Assembly: GCA_015222355.1 (NCBI GenBank)
Contig: JADFVC010000407.1
Coordinates: 1-6,377, forward strand
Source: Chloroflexota bacterium
GTDB lineage: Bacteria > Desulfobacterota > Desulfuromonadia > Desulfuromonadales > Geopsychrobacteraceae
Direction: 5' to 3'
DNA length: 6,377 nucleotides
The notes beneath the pieces were generated by a model that worked only from the letters and a program-made list of their open reading frames with translations, did no database searches and was not told the DNA's origin. The stretch's first letter is position 1, and each line of letters opens with the position of its first letter. The position numbers were made by a program, and so were the translations under genes. Shown here one piece after another: positions 1 to 5,253 of this stretch.

Positions 1-1
1 C

Positions 2-19
2 GGCGTAGACAGCTACGCC
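2..19. repeat. Short perfect hairpin at the left edge
   Basis: GGCGTAG and CTACGCC form a perfect 7-bp stem around a 4-nt loop (ACAG). The following bases to about 60 are not part of any gene I can support. The hairpin could be the edge of an interspersed repeat or of a structured RNA cut by the window border. It is too short and too close to the edge to assign a role. Confidence 0.4.
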
Positions 20-88
20 TCCGCGCAACCGCTTGATTTCCTTGACCTTGAGAAAAATTGCTCGTTTCCCTTATGAAAACTTGTCAGT

Positions 89-117
89 GTGCCCATCCGG
101 AGTTTCCGGATGGGCAC
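89..117 (-). terminator. Hairpin downstream of cfa, probable terminator
   Basis: A perfect 13-bp inverted repeat (GTGCCCATCCGGA / TCCGGATGGGCAC) with a 3-nt loop starts 8 bp past the cfa stop codon in the direction of cfa transcription. The following minus-strand sequence has only a short T-run (AAGTTTTCAT), so it is either an imperfect intrinsic terminator or an RNA 3'-end stabiliser. It could also serve any plus-strand transcript entering from the left, though no T-run follows on that side. Confidence 0.65.
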
Positions 118-125
118 TAAAACTA

Positions 126-1244
126 TCAGCGCGGGAATTGCCGCCCTCCCGGAATCCCCCGCTTCGTCAATACCAGTTGCCAGAGCTGATTATCACGTGC
201 GCGGAAGGAGGCGGCACAACTATTCAGGTAATAGCTCCACATGCGACGGAAACGATCATCATAAGCGTCCTGTAACTCGGGCCAGGCCGCAGTGAAATTA
301 TCGTACCAGACCATCAAAGTCCGGTCATAATCGGGGCCGAAATTATGCCAGTCTTCCAACACAAAAAAACCTTCAAAGGCATTGGTAATCTGCTGTGCCG
401 AAGGGATCACGCCATTGGGGAAGATGTAACGTTCAATCCATGGATCGGTTTTTACGGCCGGGGTATTCCCGCCGATGGTGTGTAATAAAAACAGGCCGTC
501 GTCTTTGAGCAGTTCAGCGGCCTTGCGAAAATAGGTGCGATAATTTTTGTACCCGACATGCTCAAACATCCCGATTGAGACAATCCGGTCAAACTGCCCT
601 TCCAGGTCACGATAATCCTGCAAACGGATGTCCACCGGCAATCCGGAGCAATACTCCCGGGCCAATTCTGCCTGAGCATTGGAAATCGTCACACCGACAA
701 CTTCCACTCCGTAGCGTTCCGCCATAAAACGGCCAGTCCCCCCCCAACCGCAACCGATGTCGAGAACCCGCTGGCCTTTTTCCAGGTGCAATTTTCGGCA
801 GGTTAACTCAAGCTTGTGTTCCTGTGCCTGATCAAGCGTTTCTGCCTCCTTCCAGTAACCACAGCTATAGATCATCCGCGAATCGAGCATCCGCCGATAC
901 AGGTCATTGCCGATATTGTAATGCTTTTCGCCGACCTCAAAAGACCGGCTGCGACCCTGTCGATTGAAAATTTTCGCTTTGAGGGCATCGTAACCGACAA
1001 CCAGCGATTTGACTTTCTGATCAAGCTTGGCGTTTATCAGATGGGTTAGCAGCTGATCAAGTGACTCGGAATTCCACCAACCATCCACGTAAGCTTCACC
1101 AAAACCGAGTGAACCCTGAGCCAGGACACGTTGAAAGAAGCGTGGATGATTGACCTGCAGATCCCAGGGACGGTCGCCATTGATGGCCACATCAGCATGG
1201 GCCAGCAGGTTTTCAATTCGGCGATGAAAACATGAAGCAGACAT
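126..1244 (-). CDS. cfa: Cyclopropane-fatty-acyl-phospholipid synthase
   Basis: The enzyme transfers a methylene group from S-adenosylmethionine to the cis double bond of unsaturated acyl chains in membrane phospholipids, a classic stationary-phase and acid/solvent stress adaptation. It acts at the inner face of the cytoplasmic membrane. The predicted 372 residues are close to E. coli Cfa (382). The SAM-binding motif VLDIGCGWGG is at 160-169. All bicarbonate-site residues of E. coli Cfa appear at a constant offset of 11: C128 (in YSCGYW), E228 (MFEHVG), H255 and I257 (LLHTIG), Y306 (GPDYDRT). The protein therefore looks catalytically intact. I chose the ATG at 1244 rather than the in-frame ATG at 1268 because AGGGAGG lies 6 bp upstream of it. 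It is transcribed in the same direction as the LysR gene but has its own promoter at 1394-1422. Confidence 0.96.
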   Translation of the reverse strand: MSASCFHRRIENLLAHADVAINGDRPWDLQVNHPRFFQRVLAQGSLGFGEAYVDGWWNSESLDQLLTHLINAKLDQKVKSLVVGYDALKAKIFNRQGRSRSFEVGEKHYNIGNDLYRRMLDSRMIYSCGYWKEAETLDQAQEHKLELTCRKLHLEKGQRVLDIGCGWGGTGRFMAERYGVEVVGVTISNAQAELAREYCSGLPVDIRLQDYRDLEGQFDRIVSIGMFEHVGYKNYRTYFRKAAELLKDDGLFLLHTIGGNTPAVKTDPWIERYIFPNGVIPSAQQITNAFEGFFVLEDWHNFGPDYDRTLMVWYDNFTAAWPELQDAYDDRFRRMWSYYLNSCAASFRARDNQLWQLVLTKRGIPGGRQFPR

Positions 1245-1393
1245 AAGAAACCTCCCTATGATGAACAAAAACTTCAGTTCTCTTCAGGACAGGGGGGCAG
1301 AGGAGGCGGGAGGGATCAATCCCTGTCGCAGCAGAAAATTCAATCCGGCGATAGCTGCCACTGCTGACAACATCGGAAACATTGACTTATAAA

Positions 1394-1422
1394 AATTTAC
1401 GGTAGAGTTAATGAGTTGTCAA
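1394..1422 (-). promoter_or_regulatory. Sigma70-type promoter for cfa
   Basis: Read on the minus strand there is a perfect -35 box TTGACA (1417-1422), a 17-bp spacer, and a -10 box TAAATT (1394-1399, 4 of 6 consensus positions). Transcription would start near 1387, giving a leader of about 140 nt before the cfa start codon. The promoter begins 26 bp past the lysR stop, and no clear terminator lies between, so some lysR transcripts may also run into cfa. No second, stress-sigma promoter is evident by eye. Confidence 0.6.
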
Positions 1423-1448
1423 TCAGCCTGACGAATTTAATACTCGAT

Positions 1449-2369
1449 TTAGTAATTGAAACGGTCCAGACTCTCACTTGCATCCCGGACACTGTTCTGC
1501 CACAGATAGCTGATCACCTCGCGTGCGGTACGGATCCGGAACCGGTCATCGTTACGCGCCATCCATGCCAGACTGAGCGGCAACGTCAGCCACCCCTTCT
1601 CCCAGATGATTGCACGTCCTGAATCGACCAGAGGCCGTGCCTCGTCCTCACGCATCACCGCAACCCCCTGGCTATCCATCACCAGCTCTTTGACGATATA
1701 CTCATCGACCGTTTTCACCGACTGATTCGGCACCAGACGTTGGCAGGAAAACTCATGCAGAACAGCATCATAGGGAGGCGAACCATGCTCCACCCAGACC
1801 CAGGGAAGCGCCGCAATCTCGGGCCAGTCGAGGGGCTGTCCGGGAGGCACCAGAGCGGTCGGGATAACGATACAAAGCCGAACCTCTGCCAGCTGCCGGC
1901 AATGAATATCCGGGTCACTGGAAGTACCGTAGAGAAAGGCCAGATCGAGTTGACCCTGCCGCAACAGTTGCGTGGCCCGGCTGGTCTGACTGGCGACAAA
2001 GATGACATTCAGGCTGCCGTAGAGCTGCGCCAGTCGCCGGTTGATGCTCCCGACCCGCAGAAAGCCTGGATCGGTATTGAGACCGATATTCAGGGTCTCG
2101 CCACCCCCCTGCCGCACCGCCAGCGCCTTGTGCGCCAGCTTGTCTGCCGAGTCAAGGACCGCCTCGACAAAAGGAAGCAGTTCTCGGCCGCCATCGCTGA
2201 GTTCCATCCCCCGCGGTGAACGTTCGAACAGCGCGACCCCAAGCTCTTCCTCCAGCTGCTTGAGCTGACTGGAGAGAGCCGACTGGCTCAGGTTCAGCTG
2301 TTCGGCGGCACGGGTTAAGTTCCCGGCCTGCATGATAGCGATAAAACTTTTCAGGCGATAAATTTCCAT
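1449..2369 (-). CDS. LysR-family transcriptional regulator
   Basis: A 306-aa protein of normal LysR length. The N-terminal winged helix-turn-helix occupies about residues 1-60, with the family hallmarks NLTRAAEQLNLSQSALSSQL (17-36) followed by LEEELGVALFER and the wing SPRGMELSDGG. A linker helix follows to about 88, and the C-terminal periplasmic-binding-protein-like co-inducer domain starts with LNIGLNTDPGFL. LysR regulators usually bind near their own promoter and activate a divergent gene in response to a small ligand. The divergent neighbour is the TRAP binding protein at 2589, so a carboxylate-type ligand is an inference from context. The start fits the family N-terminus. AAGGG directly abuts the ATG, too close for a standard ribosome binding site, so initiation may be weak or structure-dependent. 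Confidence 0.93.
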   Translation of the reverse strand: MEIYRLKSFIAIMQAGNLTRAAEQLNLSQSALSSQLKQLEEELGVALFERSPRGMELSDGGRELLPFVEAVLDSADKLAHKALAVRQGGGETLNIGLNTDPGFLRVGSINRRLAQLYGSLNVIFVASQTSRATQLLRQGQLDLAFLYGTSSDPDIHCRQLAEVRLCIVIPTALVPPGQPLDWPEIAALPWVWVEHGSPPYDAVLHEFSCQRLVPNQSVKTVDEYIVKELVMDSQGVAVMREDEARPLVDSGRAIIWEKGWLTLPLSLAWMARNDDRFRIRTAREVISYLWQNSVRDASESLDRFNY

Positions 2370-2376
2370 CCCTTAT

Positions 2377-2395
2377 CGTTCGATTTTTTCGAACG
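2377..2395. promoter_or_regulatory. Putative LysR box A (inverted repeat)
   Basis: CGTTCGA and TCGAACG form a perfect 7-bp inverted repeat around five T residues. It contains the T-N11-A pattern typical of LysR-type binding sites (2380-2392, TCGATTTTTTCGA). It lies only 8 bp in front of the lysR start codon, the right place for negative autoregulation. A related site is found at 2485-2503. If transcribed, the same repeat could fold next to the lysR start. Confidence 0.5.
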
Positions 2396-2484
2396 CTCCC
2401 TACAAAAAGTTCAATTGGAAATTTGTCTTACTTTACTGTAAACAAAGGCCTGCGCCAATCATTTTAGAAAATATCGCAGATCTT

Positions 2485-2503
2485 ATTGATCGATTTTATC
2501 AAT
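2485..2503. promoter_or_regulatory. Putative LysR box B (inverted repeat)
   Basis: ATTGAT and ATCAAT form a 6-bp inverted repeat with a 7-nt spacer. The internal 13-mer TCGATTTTATCAA (2490-2502) matches the core of box A at 11 of 13 positions, in the same orientation and 110 bp away. It sits about 90 bp upstream of the dctP start codon, a usual activator position. I could not identify a convincing sigma70 promoter for dctP next to it, which is common for activator-dependent promoters. Confidence 0.5.
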
Positions 2504-2588
2504 TTACAACAAGCAAATATTGATGCTTTCGCAAAAAATCTTGAGATGGCTAAGTAAAAATTTCGCCCGACAATCACAAGGAGAGACC

Positions 2589-3638
2589 ATGCTGAAGTCC
2601 GTTTTGAAATCCTGCGTCAGTCTGTTGTGCGGAGCCATGCTCCTGCTCGGCATCAGCAGCAATACTCTAGCTGGCGATCCGCTGGCCGACTGGCAACCCA
2701 AATTCGATCCCGCCGGCGCAGAATACACTTATCTGCTCTCCAACATCGCCCACCCGGGGATTGCTGGAATCGGCGTCGGCTACAAGATCCGCGACCGGAT
2801 CTGGGAGAAGAGCGGCGGTCGCATCTACGTCGATTTTCGCCCCCTGGCTCAATTGGGCGGCGAGAAGGACGTGATCAACAAGCTGAAACTTGGCGCCATC
2901 CAGGGGATGCTCTGCTCCTCAGTTCCCGCCGCCAATGTTGCCGACAAACTCGGACTGGTCAACCTCCCCTTTGTCGTCGACACCTTCGACAAACTGGAGA
3001 CCTTTCGCAACACTCCTGAACTGTGGAACGAATATCGCGACACCTCTCTGCGCAAAGGCCTGATGGTCCTCGACATTACCGGTTACGGCACCTACGGTTG
3101 GGCGACCAAACAACCTGTCGCCAATCTGGCCGATGCCAAGCAGGTCAACTTTCGTATCGCCCAGGCACCGGTCAATACCGACATCTACAAATCCTGGGGA
3201 CTGAAATTCACCGTCCTGCCCTGGCCCGATGTGCCGCAGGCGCTGCAGACCGGCGTTATCACCGGTCTCGATCACACGCCGATCGTCTGCAACATAACGA
3301 AAAAATTTACCATGGCCAAGCATTTCACCCAGGTCGACTACGCCCAGGGATTATTTGTTCATCTGGTCAATCGTCGCTGGTTCAACAAACTGCCGCAGGA
3401 CCTGCAGCAGATTTTCACTGAAGTCATTATTGAAGAGAGCGCCAAGGCGCGAGTCGCCACCCGCCTGCAGCAGCAGGAGCAGATTGCGGCTGCAAAAACT
3501 GACGGGGTCAGCTTCTATACACTGAGCAGCGAGGAAAAACAGCAGTTGGTGACACTGGCTGAACCTGTCTACAAGGAATGGGAAAAGAAGATCGGCTCGG
3601 ATTATCTGCAGCAGGTGCGTAAGGTTCTGGCGCAGTAA
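2589..3638 (+). CDS. dctP: TRAP transporter solute-binding protein, DctP family
   Basis: Predicted periplasmic binding subunit that captures a small carboxylate and delivers it to a DctQ/DctM-type sodium-driven membrane permease. The 349-aa precursor begins with a signal peptide: K3 and K7, a hydrophobic core about 9-22, and a likely cleavage after TLA at residue 28. DctP hallmarks include GGEKDVINKLKLGAIQGM (90-107), NLPFVVD (125-131), the NFR segment with R189 at the position of the conserved carboxylate-binding arginine, and LPWPDVPQALQTGVITGLD (210-228). I chose the ATG at 2589 because AAGGAG lies 5 bp upstream. An in-frame ATG at 2520 would add 23 residues ahead of the signal peptide and has no ribosome binding site. 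No dctQ or dctM lies in the window: the next gene is dodecin, after a terminator. The ligand cannot be told from sequence. Confidence 0.92.
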   Translation: MLKSVLKSCVSLLCGAMLLLGISSNTLAGDPLADWQPKFDPAGAEYTYLLSNIAHPGIAGIGVGYKIRDRIWEKSGGRIYVDFRPLAQLGGEKDVINKLKLGAIQGMLCSSVPAANVADKLGLVNLPFVVDTFDKLETFRNTPELWNEYRDTSLRKGLMVLDITGYGTYGWATKQPVANLADAKQVNFRIAQAPVNTDIYKSWGLKFTVLPWPDVPQALQTGVITGLDHTPIVCNITKKFTMAKHFTQVDYAQGLFVHLVNRRWFNKLPQDLQQIFTEVIIEESAKARVATRLQQQEQIAAAKTDGVSFYTLSSEEKQQLVTLAEPVYKEWEKKIGSDYLQQVRKVLAQ

Positions 3639-3961
3639 ACAATTTCAAAAGAAATGCAAACAGCCCTGGCCGTGCAACCCAGGCCGTTCACTTGAGTCGT
3701 TGAAAAGTGGCTTGGCAATCACTACAACCCCCCTTGCCTAAAGAGGTTAGGGGGTTCTTTATAGGCAACGACAACAGTTGTAATCAATTCTGGGTCCCGC
3801 CTGAATACAATGGCATTCAAATCAATTTCTGCAGGCCAAGCACTTACGCTTACACTCTTTTTTCCACCCCGAACTCACGTATTCAGGTTTACAGAATAGA
3901 GCGGGGTGCTAACCTTCAATTAGGTGGATACTTTCAGAGCTACTCAGGAAAGGAGGAGACA
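3639..3961. other. Intergenic region between dctP and dodecin
   Basis: About 320 bp without a gene I would defend. It holds the hairpin at 3726-3763 and must hold the dodecin promoter. A TACAAT at 3806-3811 is a fair -10 box but has no good -35 at the right distance. The dodecin reading frame stays open upstream to 3707, but this part crosses the hairpin, has a protein composition unlike dodecin, and has no ribosome binding site. I treat it as non-coding. Confidence 0.5.
3726..3763 (+). terminator. Terminator-like hairpin after dctP
   Basis: AACCCCC (3726-3732) pairs with GGGGGTT (3750-3756). Inside, CCT/AGG pairs again around an AAAG loop, leaving a small internal loop. A short T-rich tail (CTTTATA) follows. 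It begins 87 bp past the dctP stop and makes dctP a single-gene transcript separate from the dodecin gene. Confidence 0.55.
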
Positions 3962-4180
3962 ATGACTTACGGACAGGGCAGAACCTACAAGAAGGTTGAA
4001 GTAATCGGCATCTCCAGTGCCGGAATCGAGGATGCGATTCAGCAGGCGGTAACCAAGGCACAGCAATCCCTGGAGAAGCTTTCTTGGTTCGAGGTCCAGG
4101 AGGTTCGCGGCCATATTGGAGATGATGGCAAAGTCAATGAGTACCAAGTCGTAATCAAGGTCGCCTTTGAGTTAAAGTAG
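3962..4180 (+). CDS. Dodecin family flavin-binding protein
   Basis: A 72-aa protein of exactly the usual dodecin size. Dodecins assemble into hollow dodecamers that bind flavins (FMN or riboflavin in bacteria) and are thought to store or buffer them in the cytoplasm. Visible hallmarks are KKVEVIGISSAGIEDAIQQA (10-29), the LSWFEVQEVRGHI segment with the flavin-stacking W42, and the C-terminal strand YQVVIKVAFEL with the conserved Q62. The start at 3962 is set by AGGAGG (3951-3956) 5 bp upstream and by the family length. It appears to be a single-gene unit, separated from dctP by a hairpin and from the accessory region by a terminator facing the other way. Confidence 0.93.
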   Translation: MTYGQGRTYKKVEVIGISSAGIEDAIQQAVTKAQQSLEKLSWFEVQEVRGHIGDDGKVNEYQVVIKVAFELK

Positions 4181-4228
4181 GAAGCCGGTGAGCATAAGAA
4201 GGGTATGGTTTGACAAAGCCATTTTGAC

Positions 4229-4254
4229 AAAAAAGGCACCCGTCCAGGGTGCCT
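4229..4254 (-). terminator. Strong intrinsic terminator for minus-strand transcription
   Basis: AGGCACCC and GGGTGCCT form a perfect 8-bp stem (4234-4254) with a 5-nt loop. Read on the minus strand it is followed by six T residues (TTTTTTGTC), a textbook intrinsic terminator. On the plus strand no T-run follows, so it is a poorer terminator for dodecin. No intact minus-strand gene now precedes it. The closest candidate is the truncated resolvase at 4575. Confidence 0.75.
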
Positions 4255-4360
4255 CAGGCTGCTGCACAAGACGCTAAACAGGTAGCAGGCGAATGAGGGG
4301 AGTGCAATGTGCTGGAGGGAATTGAAAAACCGAATTGAGCGAAGTTAAGAAGGTCCGTAG

Positions 4361-4379
4361 ACCGGGGCCTGTAAAATCG
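4361..4379 (+). repeat. Direct repeat, left copy
   Basis: ACCGGGGCCTGTAA followed by AATCG. The same sequence with one inserted G occurs at 6265-6284 in the same orientation. The pair brackets the resolvase remnant, the toxin-antitoxin pair and the SEC-C gene. Confidence 0.6.
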
Positions 4380-4393
4380 ATTGTGTAAATGGC
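4365..4393 (+). mobile_element. Possible IS256-family terminal sequence (remnant)
   Basis: The stretch starting GGGGCCTGTAAAATCG and continuing ATTGTGTAAATGGCC resembles the ends of IS256/mutator-type insertion sequences, which carry a TTGTGTAAA-type core, then GGCC in IS256 itself. No transposase follows in either direction. If this call is right, only an end is left. The resemblance is from memory of IS256 and not from a search. Confidence 0.35.
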
Positions 4394-4491
4394 CAAAGTT
4401 GGTTACAACCCCCAACGACCGTACCGGGACCACCTCTCTTTTTATTGAACGGGGTCTCTGCGAATTTGTCCACATCCATCAAATCGACAGC

Positions 4492-4575
4492 TCAAAACAA
4501 TCCAAGCTTGTCGAGCTGGACATCCAGCTTCTGTCCGATACTGCTGACCCTTGCATAGCCAACTCTCATCCCCAT
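4492..4575 (-). pseudogene. Serine recombinase (resolvase), N-terminal fragment
   Basis: Twenty-seven codons encode the start of a resolvase/invertase catalytic domain: MRVGYARVSS with the nucleophilic serine after YARV, then GQKLDVQLDKL, matching the family pattern GYARVS..Q.L..Q...L. A stop codon follows immediately at LGLF. The next 200 bp on this strand show nothing resembling the rest of the domain (EK-SG, LDRLGRS, or a DNA-binding helix-turn-helix). A normal resolvase has about 180-200 residues or more, so about 85% is missing. AAAGGAG lies 7 bp before the ATG at 4575, so the fragment still has a good ribosome binding site. This is a truncated relic and cannot be an active recombinase. 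Confidence 0.75.
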
Positions 4576-4631
4576 AAACGGTCTCCTTTGTGAAAGGTTT
4601 AAAAGTGCCCTTGAGGTGGAGCAGGAAAGGA

Positions 4632-4660
4632 TTGACTGGTTCTTGTACGAATTGTACAAT
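4632..4660 (+). promoter_or_regulatory. Sigma70-type promoter of the toxin-antitoxin operon
   Basis: TTGACT (4632-4637, 5 of 6 consensus) and TACAAT (4655-4660, 5 of 6) are separated by exactly 17 bp. Transcription would begin near 4667, about 19 bp before the antitoxin start. The -10 box is buried in the operator palindrome at 4643-4668, so a bound repressor would exclude RNA polymerase. Confidence 0.75.
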
Positions 4661-4668
4661 CCGTACAA
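4643..4668. promoter_or_regulatory. Toxin-antitoxin operator, 26-bp near-perfect palindrome
   Basis: Half-sites TTGTAC (4643-4648), TTGTACAA (4652-4659, itself a palindrome) and GTACAA (4663-4668) are spaced by 3 bp on both sides and are symmetric about 4655/4656. Twenty-four of 26 positions obey the symmetry. It covers the -10 box. Type II antitoxins, alone or complexed with toxin, normally repress their own promoter through such sites. Confidence 0.7.
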
Positions 4669-4685
4669 AAGAAAGGAAGGTATAC

Positions 4686-4937
4686 ATGACACGAATTGGA
4701 GTTTCTGATGCGCGTGACCATCTGAGCGAGGTCGTTGATCGCGCACGTTATACACATGATCGCGTTATTCTCACCAAGCGTGGTCGTGAGGTCGGAGCCA
4801 TTATCTCAATAGAGGACCTGAAACTTCTAGAAATGCTGGAGGATCAACTCGATATCAAAGAGGCCCGTCAGGCTCTGGAAGAATCTCAGGGTGAGCGGAT
4901 TTCTTATGATGAAGTTCGTAATAAGCTCGGACTTTAA
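4686..4937 (+). CDS. Type II antitoxin, Phd/YefM family
   Basis: An 83-aa protein. Residues 3-50 show the Phd/YefM DNA-binding fold: IGVSDARDHLSEVVDRA, then a strand VILTKRGREVGAIISIEDLKLLE. The acidic, presumably flexible C-terminus (about 51-83, with DIKEARQALEES and ISYDEVRNKLGL) would wrap and neutralise the toxin. The fold also represses the operon promoter. The start at 4686 is fixed by AAGGAAGG 5 bp upstream and by the family N-terminus; the frame is open upstream to 4590 but that part crosses the promoter. It is followed after 3 bp by the toxin gene, the standard antitoxin-first order. The C-terminus is of ordinary length, with no added chaperone-addiction tail. Confidence 0.92.
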   Translation: MTRIGVSDARDHLSEVVDRARYTHDRVILTKRGREVGAIISIEDLKLLEMLEDQLDIKEARQALEESQGERISYDEVRNKLGL

Positions 4938-4940
4938 TCC

Positions 4941-5222
4941 GTGAGATACAGAATTGAATTGACCCCAGCCGTTGAAAAGGCTTTGGGGAAATTAGCCAAG
5001 AGTAGCCGTCCGCTTCTCAAGAGAATCGACCGGGCACTGCTTGATCTGGCGGAAAATCCTATTCCCTCAAGCTGCAAACAACTTGCCGGAGAAGATCCTC
5101 TATTATACCGATTGCGAGTTGGCGATTACCGGATTCTCTATAAAATCGAAGACGACGTGCTGGTCATTCTCGTTGTCCACATCGGACACCGTAAGGATGT
5201 ATATCGCTTTCTGAAGAGGTAG
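4941..5222 (+). CDS. Type II toxin, RelE/ParE superfamily
   Basis: A 93-aa protein starting with GTG, 3 bp after the antitoxin stop. There is no strong ribosome binding site, so its translation is probably coupled to that of the antitoxin, keeping toxin in deficit. The sequence follows the RelE/ParE fold: YRIELTPAVEKALGKL (helical hairpin), DRALLDLAENP, then LLYRLRVGDYRILYKIEDD and VLVILVVHIGHRKDVYRFL. Positively charged residues expected for an RNase of the RelE type are present (R57, R59, R64, R84, K85) together with Y88 near the C-terminus. This favours ribosome-dependent mRNA cleavage over gyrase inhibition, though the choice is an inference. The toxin appears full-length and undamaged. 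Confidence 0.92.
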   Translation: MRYRIELTPAVEKALGKLAKSSRPLLKRIDRALLDLAENPIPSSCKQLAGEDPLLYRLRVGDYRILYKIEDDVLVILVVHIGHRKDVYRFLKR

Positions 5223-5253
5223 GACTGAGGCTCAGTGAGTTAGGGTGGTTCAG

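Larger units (their letters stand above)
4255..4491. other. Gene-free scar region
   Basis: About 240 bp between the minus-strand terminator and the resolvase fragment. All frames on both strands are short and show no recognisable protein family. It includes the IS256-like terminal sequence at 4365-4393 and the left copy of the direct repeat. I read it as residue of past mobile-element insertion and deletion. Confidence 0.45.

Noticed and set aside
1245..1268. Upstream ATG adding 8 residues to Cfa
   Set aside because: The AGGGAGG ribosome binding site lies inside this stretch and points to ATG 1244. The residue offset to E. coli Cfa is constant in either case, so it does not decide the start.
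1740..2219. 159-codon open frame on the plus strand inside lysR
   Set aside because: It is antisense to a clear LysR coding sequence, has a low-complexity composition and no ribosome binding site.
2520..2588. Upstream ATG adding 23 residues to DctP
   Set aside because: It would bury the signal peptide behind an arginine-rich extension and has no ribosome binding site; ATG 2589 has AAGGAG 5 bp upstream.
2919..3323. 134-codon minus-strand open frame inside dctP
   Set aside because: It is a mirror of the DctP reading frame, with no recognisable family and no translation signals.
3707..3961. In-frame 85-codon N-terminal extension of dodecin
   Set aside because: It crosses the hairpin after dctP and lacks a ribosome binding site, whereas ATG 3962 has AGGAGG at ideal spacing and gives the standard dodecin length.
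4255..4680. Integron attC site next to the toxin-antitoxin cassette
   Set aside because: Toxin-antitoxin plus hypothetical gene is typical integron cargo, but I found no paired RYYYAAC/GTTRRRY core sites with the expected fold at either border.
4686..5222. Toxin-antitoxin-chaperone (SecB-like) system proper
   Set aside because: The third gene is not SecB-like and the antitoxin has no C-terminal extension, so the known class does not apply. Only the looser three-gene idea is kept as a finding.
5224..5236. ACTGAG-G-CTCAGT inverted repeat between toxin and SEC-C gene as a terminator
   Set aside because: The stem is 6 bp with a 1-nt centre that cannot form a normal loop, and no T-run follows.
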